Origin: Massilia sp. NR 4-1
GTDB taxonomy: Bacteria; Pseudomonadota; Gammaproteobacteria; Burkholderiales; Burkholderiaceae_D
DNA: 64,000 nt
Direction of reading: 5' to 3'
Assembly (NCBI RefSeq): GCF_001191005.1
Contig: NZ_CP012201.1
Coordinates: forward strand, 1,426,001 to 1,490,000
Program-made: the position numbers and the translations under genes
The notes under the pieces: model-generated
The model's database searches: none
Told to the model about the DNA's origin: nothing
What the model saw: the letters and a program-made list of their open reading frames with translations, nothing else
Shown here: positions 1 through 11,200 of the stretch, piece after piece
How positions within the stretch are numbered: the stretch's first letter is position 1
Layout of the letters: every line of letters starts with the position of its first letter

Positions 1-3000
1 GATCAGGCGCTTGAAAGCAAGCTTCACCTCCACGCTGGCCTGCGTCACGGCCAAAGGCCGCAGCCAGACAACATTGCGCAAGCTGACCTGCTGGCCCGTG
101 GCGGCCACGGCGCGGCTGGCCGCCGCGCGCACCAGTTCCAGGTAGGCGGCGCCCGGCAGCACGCGCTGTCCATGCAGGACGTGGTCGCGCAGGAAAGGCT
201 CGCTGCCGTCGAAGCGGCTGCGGAACGCCGTTTCCTGCACGGTGGAGATGTTTTCATGCAGCAGCGGGTGCAGGCGCGCGGCGGCCAAGGCGCGGCGCGG
301 CGGCGGATAGTCGACATTTTCAAACGGATAGCCGGGCAGGCTGATACGCTGGCCCGCCACCGGCCATGCCTGCCATTCGGACAGGCGGCCACTTTCCCAT
401 TCCCAGGCGGTCCAGGCCAGGCTGCCCGGCTCGGCGTCTTGCGGCGCGGTGCGCGCGGCCAGACCGCCGCTGGCCAGCGCGGCCAGTTGCGCCGCCAGGC
501 TGGCGTGCGAATCGGCCACCAAAGCCACCCGCCACGCCATCGCCACCCGTCCGCGCTGCAGGGTGGCGGCAATATCGGCCAGCGCCGAGCCCTGCCCCGC
601 CGCCGTCGCCAGCCAGCTTTCCAGCTGGCTGGCCTGGGCCAGAAGGCGCTGCGCCGACTTGGCCGACAGCGGCACGATATGGCTGGCCACGCCGGCCGCT
701 GCCGGCGGCGCGGCGCGGCGCCGCTGTTCCAGCAGCGCATGGCCGTTGGTGCCACCCACGCCGAAGGCGCTGACGGCCGCGCGTACCGGGCCGCCGTTGC
801 CGGCGATCGGCGTCAGCCGCTCGGCGATATAAAACGGCGAACCGGCCAGTTCCAGCGCCGGATTGGCCTGGCGGAAGTGCAGCGTCGGCGGCAGGCAGCC
901 GTGGTACAGGCTCAACGCCACCTTGGTCAGGCCGGCCAGGCCGGCCGCCGTGTCCAGGTGGCCCAGATTCGATTTCACCGAACCCAGGCCGCAGTAGTTC
1001 TGGCCCGCGCCGAGCCGCCGGTAGGCCGCCGTCAGCGCCGCCACTTCGATCGGGTCGCCGATGCGGGTGCCGGTGCCATGCGCCTCGACATACACCACCG
1101 AGTTCGGGTCGGTCGCGGTGGAACGCAGCAGGCCCTCGATCACCGCGCTCTGGCCGCCGACGCTGGGCGCGTAATAGCCGGCCTTGTCGGCGCCGTCGTT
1201 GTTCAGGGCCACGCCGCGGATGGCGGCGTAGATATGGTCATCGTCGGCGATGGCGTCGGCCAGCCGCTTCACCAGCAGCACCACCACGCCCTCGCCCGGC
1301 ACCATGCCGTCGGCGTCCTGGTCGAAGGCCTTCAGCTTGCCGTCGCTGGAAAAATTCAGGCCGCGCTGGTGCACATAGCCAACCCGCTCCTGCGCATACA
1401 GGGTGGCGGCGGCCACCAGCGCATGGCGCGCCTCGCCGCTGCGGATGCTGTGCCAGGCGGCGTACAGCGCCGACAGCGACGAGGAGCAGTTGCTGTGTAC
1501 ATACAGGCTGGGACCGGTCAATCCCAGCTTGTGCGAGATCATGGTCGGAATACTGCCGCCCTGGGACAGGATCCAGCGCACGTAATCGCCCTCGTCGTCC
1601 AGGGCCGCCTGCTCGCCGCCCTGCACGGCGGCGGCCAGCGCCCCGTGTTCGCTGTGGCTGGCCGACACGAACACCGCCGCGTCGCGTATCGCCGCCGGCA
1701 CATAGCCGGCATCCTCCACCGCCAGCCAGGCATGCTGCAGCAGGCGCCGGAACTGCGGGTCCATCAGGCGCGCGTCGCGCGCGGAGATGCCAAAGAATTC
1801 GGCGTCGAAGCTGTGCTTGTGCGCCACCGGGGCGCGCACGCCGACCATGCGCTCATGCTGCAGCAGCGCCGCCGGCAGGCCCAGGGCCGCCAGCTGCTCG
1901 CGCTCCAGGCGCTCCACGCTTTCCACCCCGGCCGCCAGATTGGTCCAGAACGCGGCGGCGCTGTCGGCGCCCGGCACCTGCAGCGAGATGCCGATGATGG
2001 CCAGTCCGTCGGCGGCTTCCGCCGGCGCCGGACTGGCCGCCTGCTGCGCCGGCGCGGCGGCAACGCCGGCCTCGGCGCGCTGCTGCGCCACGTATTGGGC
2101 GATGTCGCGCACGCAGGCGTACTGGAACAGACGGGTCACGGAAAACGGCAGGCCCATGCCTTCGCTGATGGCCGCCGCCAGCTCCACCGCGACCAGCGAA
2201 TCGCCGCCGACGTCGAAAAAGCCATGCTCGGCGCCGATGCCGTCCAGCTTCAGCACGCGGCGCCAGATCGCCAGCACTTCGGCTTCGATGCCATCGGCCA
2301 CCGGCGCCGGCGCCTCCAGCGCCACCGGCAAAGCCATCAGCGCCTTGCGGTCGGCCTTGCCGTTGCTGTTGAGCGGTATCGCCGCCAGGTCCACATACAG
2401 GGATGGCACCGCGTATGCCGGCAACGCCGCCAGCAGCCAGGCGCGCAACTGCGCCGGCGCCACCGCGCGGCGCGGCACGATATACGCCACCAGGCGCCGC
2501 AGTTTCCCCTCCTGGTTGACGACCACCAGCGCATCTTCCACGTCGGCATGCGCTTTGAGCCGGTTTTCCACTTCCTCCAGCTCGATGCGGTAGCCGCGCA
2601 GCTTGACCTGGTAATCGTTGCGGCCGACAAAGGCGATCTGGCCGTCCGGCAGCCAGCGCGCGATATCGCCGGTGCGATACAGCTTGCCGCTGCCGGCGAA
2701 AGGATCGTCCACGAAGCGGCCCGCGCTCAACTCCGGCTGCCCCAGGTAGCCGGCCGTGACGCCGGCGCCGGCGATGCACAGCTCCCCGTCCAGGCCGGGC
2801 GGCACCAGGCGCATGCGTTCGTCGACGATATACACCTGGGTATTGGCCAGCGGGCGCCCGAGCGTGATCGGCAAGCCGGCGCCGATCGGCGCCATGGTGG
2901 ACCAGACGGTGGTCTCGGTGGGACCGTACATATTCCAGGCCACGCTGCCGCTGTCGATCAATTGCTGGCGCACGCGCTCGGTCAGCGCCTCGGCGCCGCA

Positions 3001-5235
3001 CAGGATCATGGTCCCCTGCGGATTGCGCCAGCTGGCCTCGAACAGCATGGCGCAGGTGGTCGGCGTGGCCTGCATCAGGTGCGGCCGGTGCTGTTCCAGC
3101 GCCGCCATCAGGCGCTGCGGATCGCGCGAGGCCTGCGCCTCGGCCAGGATGCAGTGGCCGCCCGTCAGCAGCGGCAGGAACAGCTCCGGTATCGACATGT
3201 CGAAGGCGAACGTGGCCAGGGCCAGCATGCGCTGGCCCGCCGCCATGCCGGGCTGGCGCGCCATGGACGCCAGCAGGTTGACCAGGGCGCGCTGCGGCAC
3301 CATCACCCCTTTCGGCTTGCCGGTGGTGCCCGAGGTGTAGATCACATAGGCCAGCTCATGCGGGACCACGGCCGGTGCCGGCGCCGGCCGCTCCAGGCCC
3401 AGATCGGCGATGTCGAGCAGTTGCGCCGTGGCGCCGGCGGCGGCGCGCAGGGCCGGCAGCGACGCCGCGTCCGTGATGAAACAGGTGGCGCCGCTGTCGA
3501 TGGCGATGGCGCGTATGCGCTCGGCCGGATAGGCCGGGTCGATCGGCACATAGGCCGCGCCCGCCTTCATCACGCCCAGCAGCGCAACCAGCAGATCGCT
3601 GCTGCGCTCCATGCAGACGCCGATCAGCCGGCCCGCGCCATCGGCCAGCCGGCTGGCCAGGGCGCTGCTGCGCTGGCTCAGCTGCGCATAGCTCAGCGTT
3701 TCGCCGCGCGCCGTGACGGCCGGGGCATCGGGCTGGCGCGCGGCCTGCTGCTCGAACAGCACGGCCAGCGGCTGATCGGGACAGGGCGCCGCCGTGTCGT
3801 TCCAGGCGCCCAGAATCAGGGCCCGTTCGGCCGGCAGCAGCATTTCGCAGTCGCCCATCGGGCGCTGCGGCGCGGCCGCCAGTTGCGCCAGCAGGTGCAG
3901 GAAATGGTCCAGCATGCGTTGCGCCGTCGCCGCCTGGAACAGCACGCTGCTGTACTTGAGATTGACGCGGCAGGCGTCCTCGCGCTCAAACACCTCCAGG
4001 CCGATATCGGCCTCCCCCTCCTGGTGGACGATATTCAGAAACTGCGCCTGGTAGCGCGCGCCGAAGGCCGCCTCCTCGCCCTGGCGGGCAAAATTCTGGT
4101 ACGAGAAAACGGCCTGGAACACCGGCGCGACACTGGCGCTGCGCGGCACATTCAGCTGGCGCACCAGCGCCGCCAGGGGATAGCGCGCATGGTCGCGCGC
4201 CAGATTCATGTCCTGCTGCAAGCGGCGCAGGTAGTCGGCGCAGATCTCGTCCGGGCGCGGGGCGCCGCGCAGCGGCACCATATTGATGAAATTGCCGACC
4301 GCGCCTTGCTGCTGCGGGGCGCGGTTCGACATCGGCAGGCCGAGCACCAGATCCTGCTGGCCGCTATACCTGCCCAGCATGAGCTGGAAGGCGGCCAGGA
4401 ACAGGACCGAGCGGTTCACGCCCGCGCCGGCGGCCGCGGCGGCCAGCGCGGCGGCGACGCCATCGTCCAGGCGGGCGCTGACCACGGCGCCTTCGCTGGA
4501 ACGCAGCGCCGGACGCGGCGCGTCGCAGGGCAGTTCCAGAATCGGCAGCTCGCCGCCCAGCTGCCGCTGCCAGTATGCCAGCGCCTGCGCGGCGGCGGCG
4601 CTGTCCATCCAGCTGCGCTCGGCCGCCACATAGTCCTCGAAGCCGGCGTAGTCCGGCACGCACAGCGGCAGCTCGCCGCGGCTGCGCTGGTCGTGGTAAT
4701 CGAGCAGCGTTTCGGCCAGCGGCAAGGTGGAGGCGCCGTCGTAGACGATGTGATGAACCACCAGCATGAGGATATGCTCGTCCGGCGCCAGCTGCAGCAC
4801 ATGCAGCCGCCAGGGTGCGCCGGCCGCCAGATCCAGCGGCGCCGCTTTCAAGTCGCGCAAGACCTGGACCAGCGCCTCGCCCGACAGCGGGCCGCCGGCC
4901 TGCACCTCGACCACCGGCGCGGCGGCGCTGTACTCGTGGCGCCAGGGCTGGCCCTCGGCCGCACGGAACGTGCTGCCCAGGATGGGAAAGCGCAGCGCCA
5001 GGTCCAGGCAGGCCGCTTCCAGCGCCGGCATATCGAGGGCGCGCCGCAGCCGCAGCACGATCGGCACCTGGTAGGCGGTATTGCCGGGCGCGCCCTGCTG
5101 CAGGGTCCAGATATCGCGCTGCATCGCCGACAGCGGCAGCGGGCGGGCCTGCTTGGCACGCTCCAGCGCCAGGCGCGCGCTGTCCAGGGACAGTTTTTGC
5201 TGCTGGAACAAGATGAGGATGTCTTCTTTTTTCAT
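1..5235 (-). CDS. Hybrid NRPS-PKS megasynthase, C-A-PCP-KS-DH... (3' end beyond window)
   Basis: The 1745 visible codons run off the left edge, so the C-terminus is missing. The N-terminus (MKKEDILILFQQQKLSLDSA) resembles a short helical docking segment. Next come a condensation domain with the HHIVYDG active-site motif, an adenylation domain with YVIYTSGTTGKPKG and YRTGDIARW, and a carrier protein with FFDVGGDSLVAVEL near residue 1014. The ketosynthase has intact Cys (NCSSSL), HGTGT and KSNLGH motifs, and a dehydratase begins with HVLHGQRVLP (His1685). No AT domain is present, as in trans-AT systems. By eye the A-domain specificity residues read roughly D-M-P-Q-C-A-M-V-W-K; Q, V and W recall glycine-type codes, but this is weak. 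The gene starts 10 nt after the upstream PKS stop. It probably takes the polyketide from that PKS, adds one amino acid and resumes ketide extension. Confidence 0.93.
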   Translation of the reverse strand, partial: MKKEDILILFQQQKLSLDSARLALERAKQARPLPLSAMQRDIWTLQQGAPGNTAYQVPIVLRLRRALDMPALEAACLDLALRFPILGSTFRAAEGQPWRHEYSAAAPVVEVQAGGPLSGEALVQVLRDLKAAPLDLAAGAPWRLHVLQLAPDEHILMLVVHHIVYDGASTLPLAETLLDYHDQRSRGELPLCVPDYAGFEDYVAAERSWMDSAAAAQALAYWQRQLGGELPILELPCDAPRPALRSSEGAVVSARLDDGVAAALAAAAAGAGVNRSVLFLAAFQLMLGRYSGQQDLVLGLPMSNRAPQQQGAVGNFINMVPLRGAPRPDEICADYLRRLQQDMNLARDHARYPLAALVRQLNVPRSASVAPVFQAVFSYQNFARQGEEAAFGARYQAQFLNIVHQEGEADIGLEVFEREDACRVNLKYSSVLFQAATAQRMLDHFLHLLAQLAAAPQRPMGDCEMLLPAERALILGAWNDTAAPCPDQPLAVLFEQQAARQPDAPAVTARGETLSYAQLSQRSSALASRLADGAGRLIGVCMERSSDLLVALLGVMKAGAAYVPIDPAYPAERIRAIAIDSGATCFITDAASLPALRAAAGATAQLLDIADLGLERPAPAPAVVPHELAYVIYTSGTTGKPKGVMVPQRALVNLLASMARQPGMAAGQRMLALATFAFDMSIPELFLPLLTGGHCILAEAQASRDPQRLMAALEQHRPHLMQATPTTCAMLFEASWRNPQGTMILCGAEALTERVRQQLIDSGSVAWNMYGPTETTVWSTMAPIGAGLPITLGRPLANTQVYIVDERMRLVPPGLDGELCIAGAGVTAGYLGQPELSAGRFVDDPFAGSGKLYRTGDIARWLPDGQIAFVGRNDYQVKLRGYRIELEEVENRLKAHADVEDALVVVNQEGKLRRLVAYIVPRRAVAPAQLRAWLLAALPAYAVPSLYVDLAAIPLNSNGKADRKALMALPVALEAPAPVADGIEAEVLAIWRRVLKLDGIGAEHGFFDVGGDSLVAVELAAAISEGMGLPFSVTRLFQYACVRDIAQYVAQQRAEAGVAAAPAQQAASPAPAEAADGLAIIGISLQVPGADSAAAFWTNLAAGVESVERLEREQLAALGLPAALLQHERMVGVRAPVAHKHSFDAEFFGISARDARLMDPQFRRLLQHAWLAVEDAGYVPAAIRDAAVFVSASHSEHGALAAAVQGGEQAALDDEGDYVRWILSQGGSIPTMISHKLGLTGPSLYVHSNCSSSLSALYAAWHSIRSGEARHALVAAATLYAQERVGYVHQRGLNFSSDGKLKAFDQDADGMVPGEGVVVLLVKRLADAIADDDHIYAAIRGVALNNDGADKAGYYAPSVGGQSAVIEGLLRSTATDPNSVVYVEAHGTGTRIGDPIEVAALTAAYRRLGAGQNYCGLGSVKSNLGHLDTAAGLAGLTKVALSLYHGCLPPTLHFRQANPALELAGSPFYIAERLTPIAGNGGPVRAAVSAFGVGGTNGHALLEQRRRAAPPAAAGVASHIVPLSAKSAQRLLAQASQLESWLATAAGQGSALADIAATLQRGRVAMAWRVALVADSHASLAAQLAALASGGLAARTAPQDAEPGSLAWTAWEWESGRLSEWQAWPVAGQRISLPGYPFENVDYPPPRRALAAARLHPLLHENISTVQETAFRSRFDGSEPFLRDHVLHGQRVLPGAAYLELVRAAASRAVAATGQQVSLRNVVWLRPLAVTQASVEVKLAFKRLI

Positions 5236-5245
5236 GGATGGCTCG

Positions 5246-8200
5246 TCACAACAGATTGAGAACGTCGGCCAGGGCGACCTCGCCTTGCCGCAGGCGCAAC
5301 AGCAGCGCGCCGACATCGCCGTCGCCGTTGCCGGCGGCGGCGCTGACGGCTGTGGCGGTGCCCGATACCGATACCGATGCCGGTGCCGGTGCCGGCGTGT
5401 CGCGCAGCACGGCGGCGATATGGATGCACAGCGCCCGCAGCGTGCGGTGGCGGAACAGATCGCTCACCGCCAGGCGGACGCCGAATTCCGCCTCCAGCTT
5501 GCTGGCCAGGTAGACGTCGAGCATGGAATCGGCGCCGTACTCGGTCAGCGGCACATCCGCCTCCAGCAGGTCTTGATCGCAGGCCAAGGCCGCGCCGATG
5601 GCGGCGCGCACCACGCTTTCGACACGCGCAGCGCTTTCCGCCTCGGCTGCCGGCACAGCGGCCGGCGTGGCGGGCGGCAGCGCGCCAGCGGCCAGCCAGT
5701 GCCGGCGGCTGGACAGCACGGGCGGCGCGCGGCGCGCGGCGGCGGCCGGCACATGCGGCGGCGCCTCTTCCAGCAGCAGGTGGGCGTTCACGCCGCCGAA
5801 GCCGAAACTGCTGATGCTGGCGCGGCGCGGCAGCGGCCGGCCGGCCGTGTCGTGCAGCACGCTCCAGGCGCGGTCCGCACCGCTGATCGCCAGCGGTGTG
5901 CCCTGCAGCGCAATCCCGCTGTGCAGCGTCTGCAGGCCCGGCACGCCGGGCAGGACCTGCCGCCGCATCGCCAGCAAGACCTTGCACAGGGCCAGCATGC
6001 CGGAGGCCAGTTCGGCATGGCCCAGCACCGGTTTGGCGCTGCCGATCAGGCACTGGGCGGGGTCGGCCAGCGGCGATGGCGCGTCCGCGCACAGCGCCTG
6101 GTAGGCGTCGCGCAGGGCATGCACTTCAATCGCATCGGCCACCGGCGTGGCCACGCCATGCGCCTCGATATAGGACACCGTGCGCGGGTCGATGCCGGCG
6201 GCCTGGTAAGCCTGGCGCATGGCGGCGCCGATGCCGGCGCCGTGGGGCGCGGTCAGCGCCATGCCGCGTCCGCCGTGGCCGACCGCACTGCCCTTGATGA
6301 CGCCATAAATCGCGTCGCCGTCCGCCAGGGCCTGGCGCAGCGGTTTCAGGACGGCCGCCGCCACGCCTTCGCTGCGCACGAAGCCGTCGGCGCTGGCGTC
6401 GAAGCTGCGCGCGCGCCCTTGCTGGCTCAGGAAGCCCATCTGTTCGAAACCGTGGAAGCGCGCGTCCGACAGCAGCAGGTTGACCGCGCCCACCACGGCC
6501 AGGCCGCACTCGCCGCGCTGCAGGCTCTGCACGGCACGGTGCAGCGCCACCAGGGAGGACGAACAGGCGGTGTCGTAGTACTCGCTCGGGCCGGCCAGGT
6601 CGAGGCAATACGATATGCGGTTGGGAACCAGGGCCGGCGCCAGGGCCGTCATCGCAAACGGGCTGTCCGGCGGCAGCTGGCCCGTCTCCGCATATTCATG
6701 CGCGCCGGCCGCGACAAACACGCCGGTCCGCGCGGCCGCCAGCGCCGCGGCGTCCGCGCCGCTATCCTGCAGCGCGCGCCAGGCATGGGTCAACAGCAGC
6801 CTTTGCTGCGGATCCATTTGCGCCGCCTCCATCGGCGAAATGCGGAAGAATTCGGCCGCAAACTGGTCCGCGCCGTCAATCAAGCCGGCGCGATAACGCT
6901 GGCCCGGTCCGGCATCCGGCGCGCCGTCGCGCGTGCGCAGCCATTGCGCCGTCGCCACGCGGCTGCAGTCGCGCCCTTCCGCCAGCGCCGCCCATAGCGC
7001 ATCCAGGCCCTCGCCGCCGGCAAACTGGCAGCTCAGGCCGATAATCGCCACACCCTCCGCCACGTCGTCCGGGGCCGCAACCGGCGCCGGCCCGCTTGGC
7101 GCCGCGCTGGCCGGCGGTGCGGCTTGCGCCAGCGGCTCCTGGCCGGCCGCCGCCGCAGGCAATGCGGGCAGGCGCGGCGCCAGATACGCCGCCAGCGCGT
7201 CGACCGAACTATGCTCGAACACACTGGTGATATCCACCGCGATGCCCAGCGCCTTCTGCAATTGCTCGGCAAACTCCATGCCGTTGATCGAGTCCATGCC
7301 GTAGTCGGAGAAGGTCTCGCTGTTGCCGATCAGGTCAACCGGCACCTTCAGCGTGCGCGCCAGTTGCTGTGCGATCAGGTCCGCCAGTGCCGCGCCGCCG
7401 GTGTGGACGGCCGTGCCGGCACCGGGCGTTGCGGCCGCCATGACGGCAGGCTGCGGCGCCGGCGGGAGCGCCGCCGCGGGCGCTTCCGCCGCGCTCTCCG
7501 GCAGCGGCCACAGGCCGTCGCTCTGGGCCACAATCAGCTGCTGGCCCAGATTGTGGGCGGCAGCCAGCGGGAAAGCGATGCGCTGGAAGCCCTCCATGCG
7601 CAGCACCGTGTTCCAGCCGGCCGCCGATAACGCCGGCGAGCCTGGAATCCGCAATGCCTCGTCGGTGTACTGCCACCAGCCATCGAGCAGGCCGAAGGTC
7701 AGGTGGGTAAACAAAGACTTGTCGCTGATTTCATTGACCAGCAGGAGCCCGCCGGCCGCCAGAGCCGTTTTGCAATGGCGCAGCGCGGCGGCGATATCGG
7801 GCGTGGCGTGCAGCACATTGGTGGCCAGCACCAGGTCGTAACTGCCGGGCACCAGGCCTTGCGCCTGCGGCGCGCGCGTGACGTCGAACAGCCGGTAGTG
7901 CAGCCCCTGTTCGCCAAAACGCTGGCGCGCCTGGGCCAGGAAAGCCTGCGATACGTCGGTGAAACAGTATTCCGCCAACGGCACGGCGTGTTCGCGCAAG
8001 GCGGCCAGCACGCCGGCGGTGGTGCCGCCGGTACCCGCCCCCACCTCCAGGATGCGCAGACCCGTCCCTTGGCCCAGCTCGCGCCAGCGCGCGCACACCA
8101 ATGCCGCCATGCTGTGATTGAACAGGTCGGCCACCGCGTTGTCGCGGTAGACGCCGTCCACCAGGGCGAAACCGCCGCCGGGGAACATCGCGCTGGTGGC

Positions 8201-11200
8201 CTGCTGCTTGCCGGTCAGGATCGCGGGCAAGGCACGCAGCATGGTGTCCACCAGCCGGTACTGCGCCTGCAGATCGGCTCTGCCGGCACAGGCAGCGCCG
8301 GCCCGCTCCCAGTCGCCCCAGAGCGATTGCGCATCCCGCGCCACCGGTGCGTGCCCGGCCAGCATGACCAGCGCCTCGGCCAGCCAGCGTTCATGGCGCG
8401 GCACAATGCCGGCGCCATCGCGCTCCAGCTGCTGCAGGGTATGGCGCAGCAAGCCAAGCAGGACGGTCTGCCACTCCTCCCTTTGCAGGCCGCCGGCCGC
8501 GCGTGCCGCCGCCAGCGCCTGCGGCGCCGGGATCCCTTGCGCCAGCGCCGTGCCGGCCGGCGGCTGCGGCCTGGCGTCCAGCATGCGCGGCGGCGCCAGG
8601 CGGAAGGCTGCCAGCGCATCGGCGCGCTGCAGATTGATCAGTGCCAGCTGGCCGGCGGCGGCGCCCAACAGCGCATCCAGCGCCGCCATCGCGGCCGGCA
8701 CGCCGATCGACCCGATGCCAAGGCTGGCCATATGGCTGCGGTGCGCCGGCGTGGAGACGATGCCGGTATGACCCCAGTAGCCCCAGTTGATCACCTTTAC
8801 CTTGCATGGCAAGGTGCGCGCCAGGCTGTGGGCGTAGGCGTCCTGGAAATACGAGCCTGCCGTGTAATTGCCCTGTCCCGCGACATGCGAGAAGGAGGCG
8901 AACGAAGAGAAGAACAGCAGGAAATCGAGGCTGTCGCCGCCGAAGCATTGGGCCAGGCGCACGCTGGTATCGACCTTGGCCGCCAGCACGCGGCGGAAGT
9001 CCTGCATGCTGATGGTGGCGGCACTCTGGTCTTTCAGCAGCAGCGCCGAATGCACCACGCCGTGCAGCGCGCCGAAGCGCTCCAGCACGGCGCCGCGCAC
9101 GCGCGCCAGCGCCGCCGCATCGGCCGCGTCGGCGCTAAAGTACAGCGGCGCATTGCCATCCACGGCCACTTCTGCAATCGCCTGGCGGATCGCGTCGTCC
9201 AGTTCGCGCCGCCCCACCCAGACCACGCGCGCCTGGAAATTGCGGATCAGGTGCGCGCTCAGCTCGCGTCCGACGCCGCCGGCGCCGCCCACGATCAGGT
9301 AAACACCCTGGTGGCGGTAAGGCGCGGGAGCCGGAGCGGCCACGCGCACCGGCCCCAGGCTGCGCCGCATCCAGCACTGCGCGCGGTAGGCCCAAGGGCC
9401 GTCCTGCGCACTGCAGGGCAGGCTGAAAGCGTCATCCATGGGCCAGCCATGGCCGGCTTCGACGTCGAGCGCGCGCACCTGCCAGTTGGCGTGCTCGCGG
9501 GCCAGCACGCCGGCCAGGCCCAGCATGGCGGCGTGGGCCGGCTGCACCGTCTCGTCCGGGGAAACAGCGGCCGCATTTTCCGTCACCACCGTCAGCGCCG
9601 GCACCAGGCCGGCCTGGGCCAGGGCCTTGGCCAACTGCAGCAGGGCCAGCACGCCCTGCTCCTGGGAGGCGATCAGGTCCGGCTGCGGCTGCGGCGCGAA
9701 CAGCAGCACGCCGTCCGGGCGCAGGGAGGCGGCAAGCGCCGCGGCCCGTGCAGCGTCTTCGCAGCCATGCAGCTGCGCTTGGGGATAGTCGCGCCGCAGG
9801 CGCGCCAGCTGTTCCGGCGTGGCGCCCGCCGCCAGCAGCAGCCGTACGGGCGACGGCGACGGCGCGGCCGCCGGGCATGGCTGCCACAGCGGCGCAAACA
9901 GCAGGTCGCCGGTGGCGCCATCCTGGCGCGCCATTCCCGGCAAGGCGCGCGAGGCAAAACCGCGCAGCGCCACGCACACTTCGCCTGCCTCGCTGCACAG
10001 CAAAATGTCGATGCGGCGCGCCGCGTCACGCGTCACCAGCACCCACATGGTTTGGCTGCACGGGGCAAACAGTTCCGCGCTGGCCAGCATGAACGGCACT
10101 TCCATTCGCGCATCGTGCAGCGGGTCGAGCGCGATCACGGCTTGCAGCGCGCCATCCAGCAATCCCAGGTCAAGGGACGCGCCGGACGCGCTGCCGTGCA
10201 GGCGCGCCAGCACCCGTTCCGGTCCGGTCCAGAGCTGCTCCAGCGTACGGTGGCTGGGGCCGTATGCCGCGCCGTGGCGGGCAAAGAACGCATAGCAGTC
10301 GGCTGGCGCCGGTCCGGCGCTGCCGCACAGGCGGCGCTCTTGGTCCAGATCGATGCGCGGCGCGGCCGCCTCCAGCGCTGCCGCCTGGCCGCTGCAATAC
10401 ACCGTGCCATCCGCACCGCCGACGGTGAATTCATGTTCCGTCCCCTTGTCCGTCAAGGTCGTGGCCAGCGTGGCGCCATCCGCGCCGATGCTGCACGGCT
10501 GGCGCCAAAGCACGCGTTCCAGGCGCAGCGGCAGGGCCGCGCGCTCCGGCCTGGCCTGGCGCCAGGCGTCGGAAACGATGTGCAGATAGGCCACGCCAGG
10601 CAGAACCGGCGCGCCGCCGATCTGATGGTCGCGCAGGCAGGCTTCGGCGCCGCTCCAATGCGAGGCGAACTGGCGCGGCGCCGGCTGCGAAGCGGCCGGC
10701 TCGGCGTACCAGTAGCGCGTGCGGGCGAACGGATAGCCCGGCAGGGCCAGGCGCCGCGGCCGCGCCCCCAGCACGGCGTCCTCGCCGTAGAAAGCTTGCC
10801 AGTCGATGGCGGCGCCAGCGCACCATGCCGCCAGCACCTGGTCGAGCCGGCCGGCGCGCAGCTGCTGCGCCAATTGCGCCGACAGGGCGCCATCGGCCGG
10901 TGCCGCGGCCGTGCGCGCATCGACCTTGCCGGCATGCAGGGAGGCCAACGCCTCGTGCCGCAGGAAGGCCTGCAGGCAGCGCCGGGCCTCGTCCAGCGTG
11001 GCGGCGCCGAATGCCAGGCGCTGCTCCATGGCCTCCTTGCCAACCTGCAGCGTATAGGCGATGCGCGTCACGTCGGCCTGGGCATGCTCACCGCTCTCGA
11101 TGGCCGCGAGCAGTTGGGCGGCACGTTCGCGCAGGCGGGCCTCGTCGCGCGCCGACAGCAGCCAGGCCGAAGGGGCAAAGGCCGGGGCGCCGGTTGCCGG

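Noticed and set aside
172..5259. Very long plus-strand open frame opposite the NRPS-PKS gene
   Set aside because: It is antisense to clear C, A, PCP, KS and DH motifs, has an Arg/Gln/His-rich composition typical of GC-rich shadow frames, and shows no domain.
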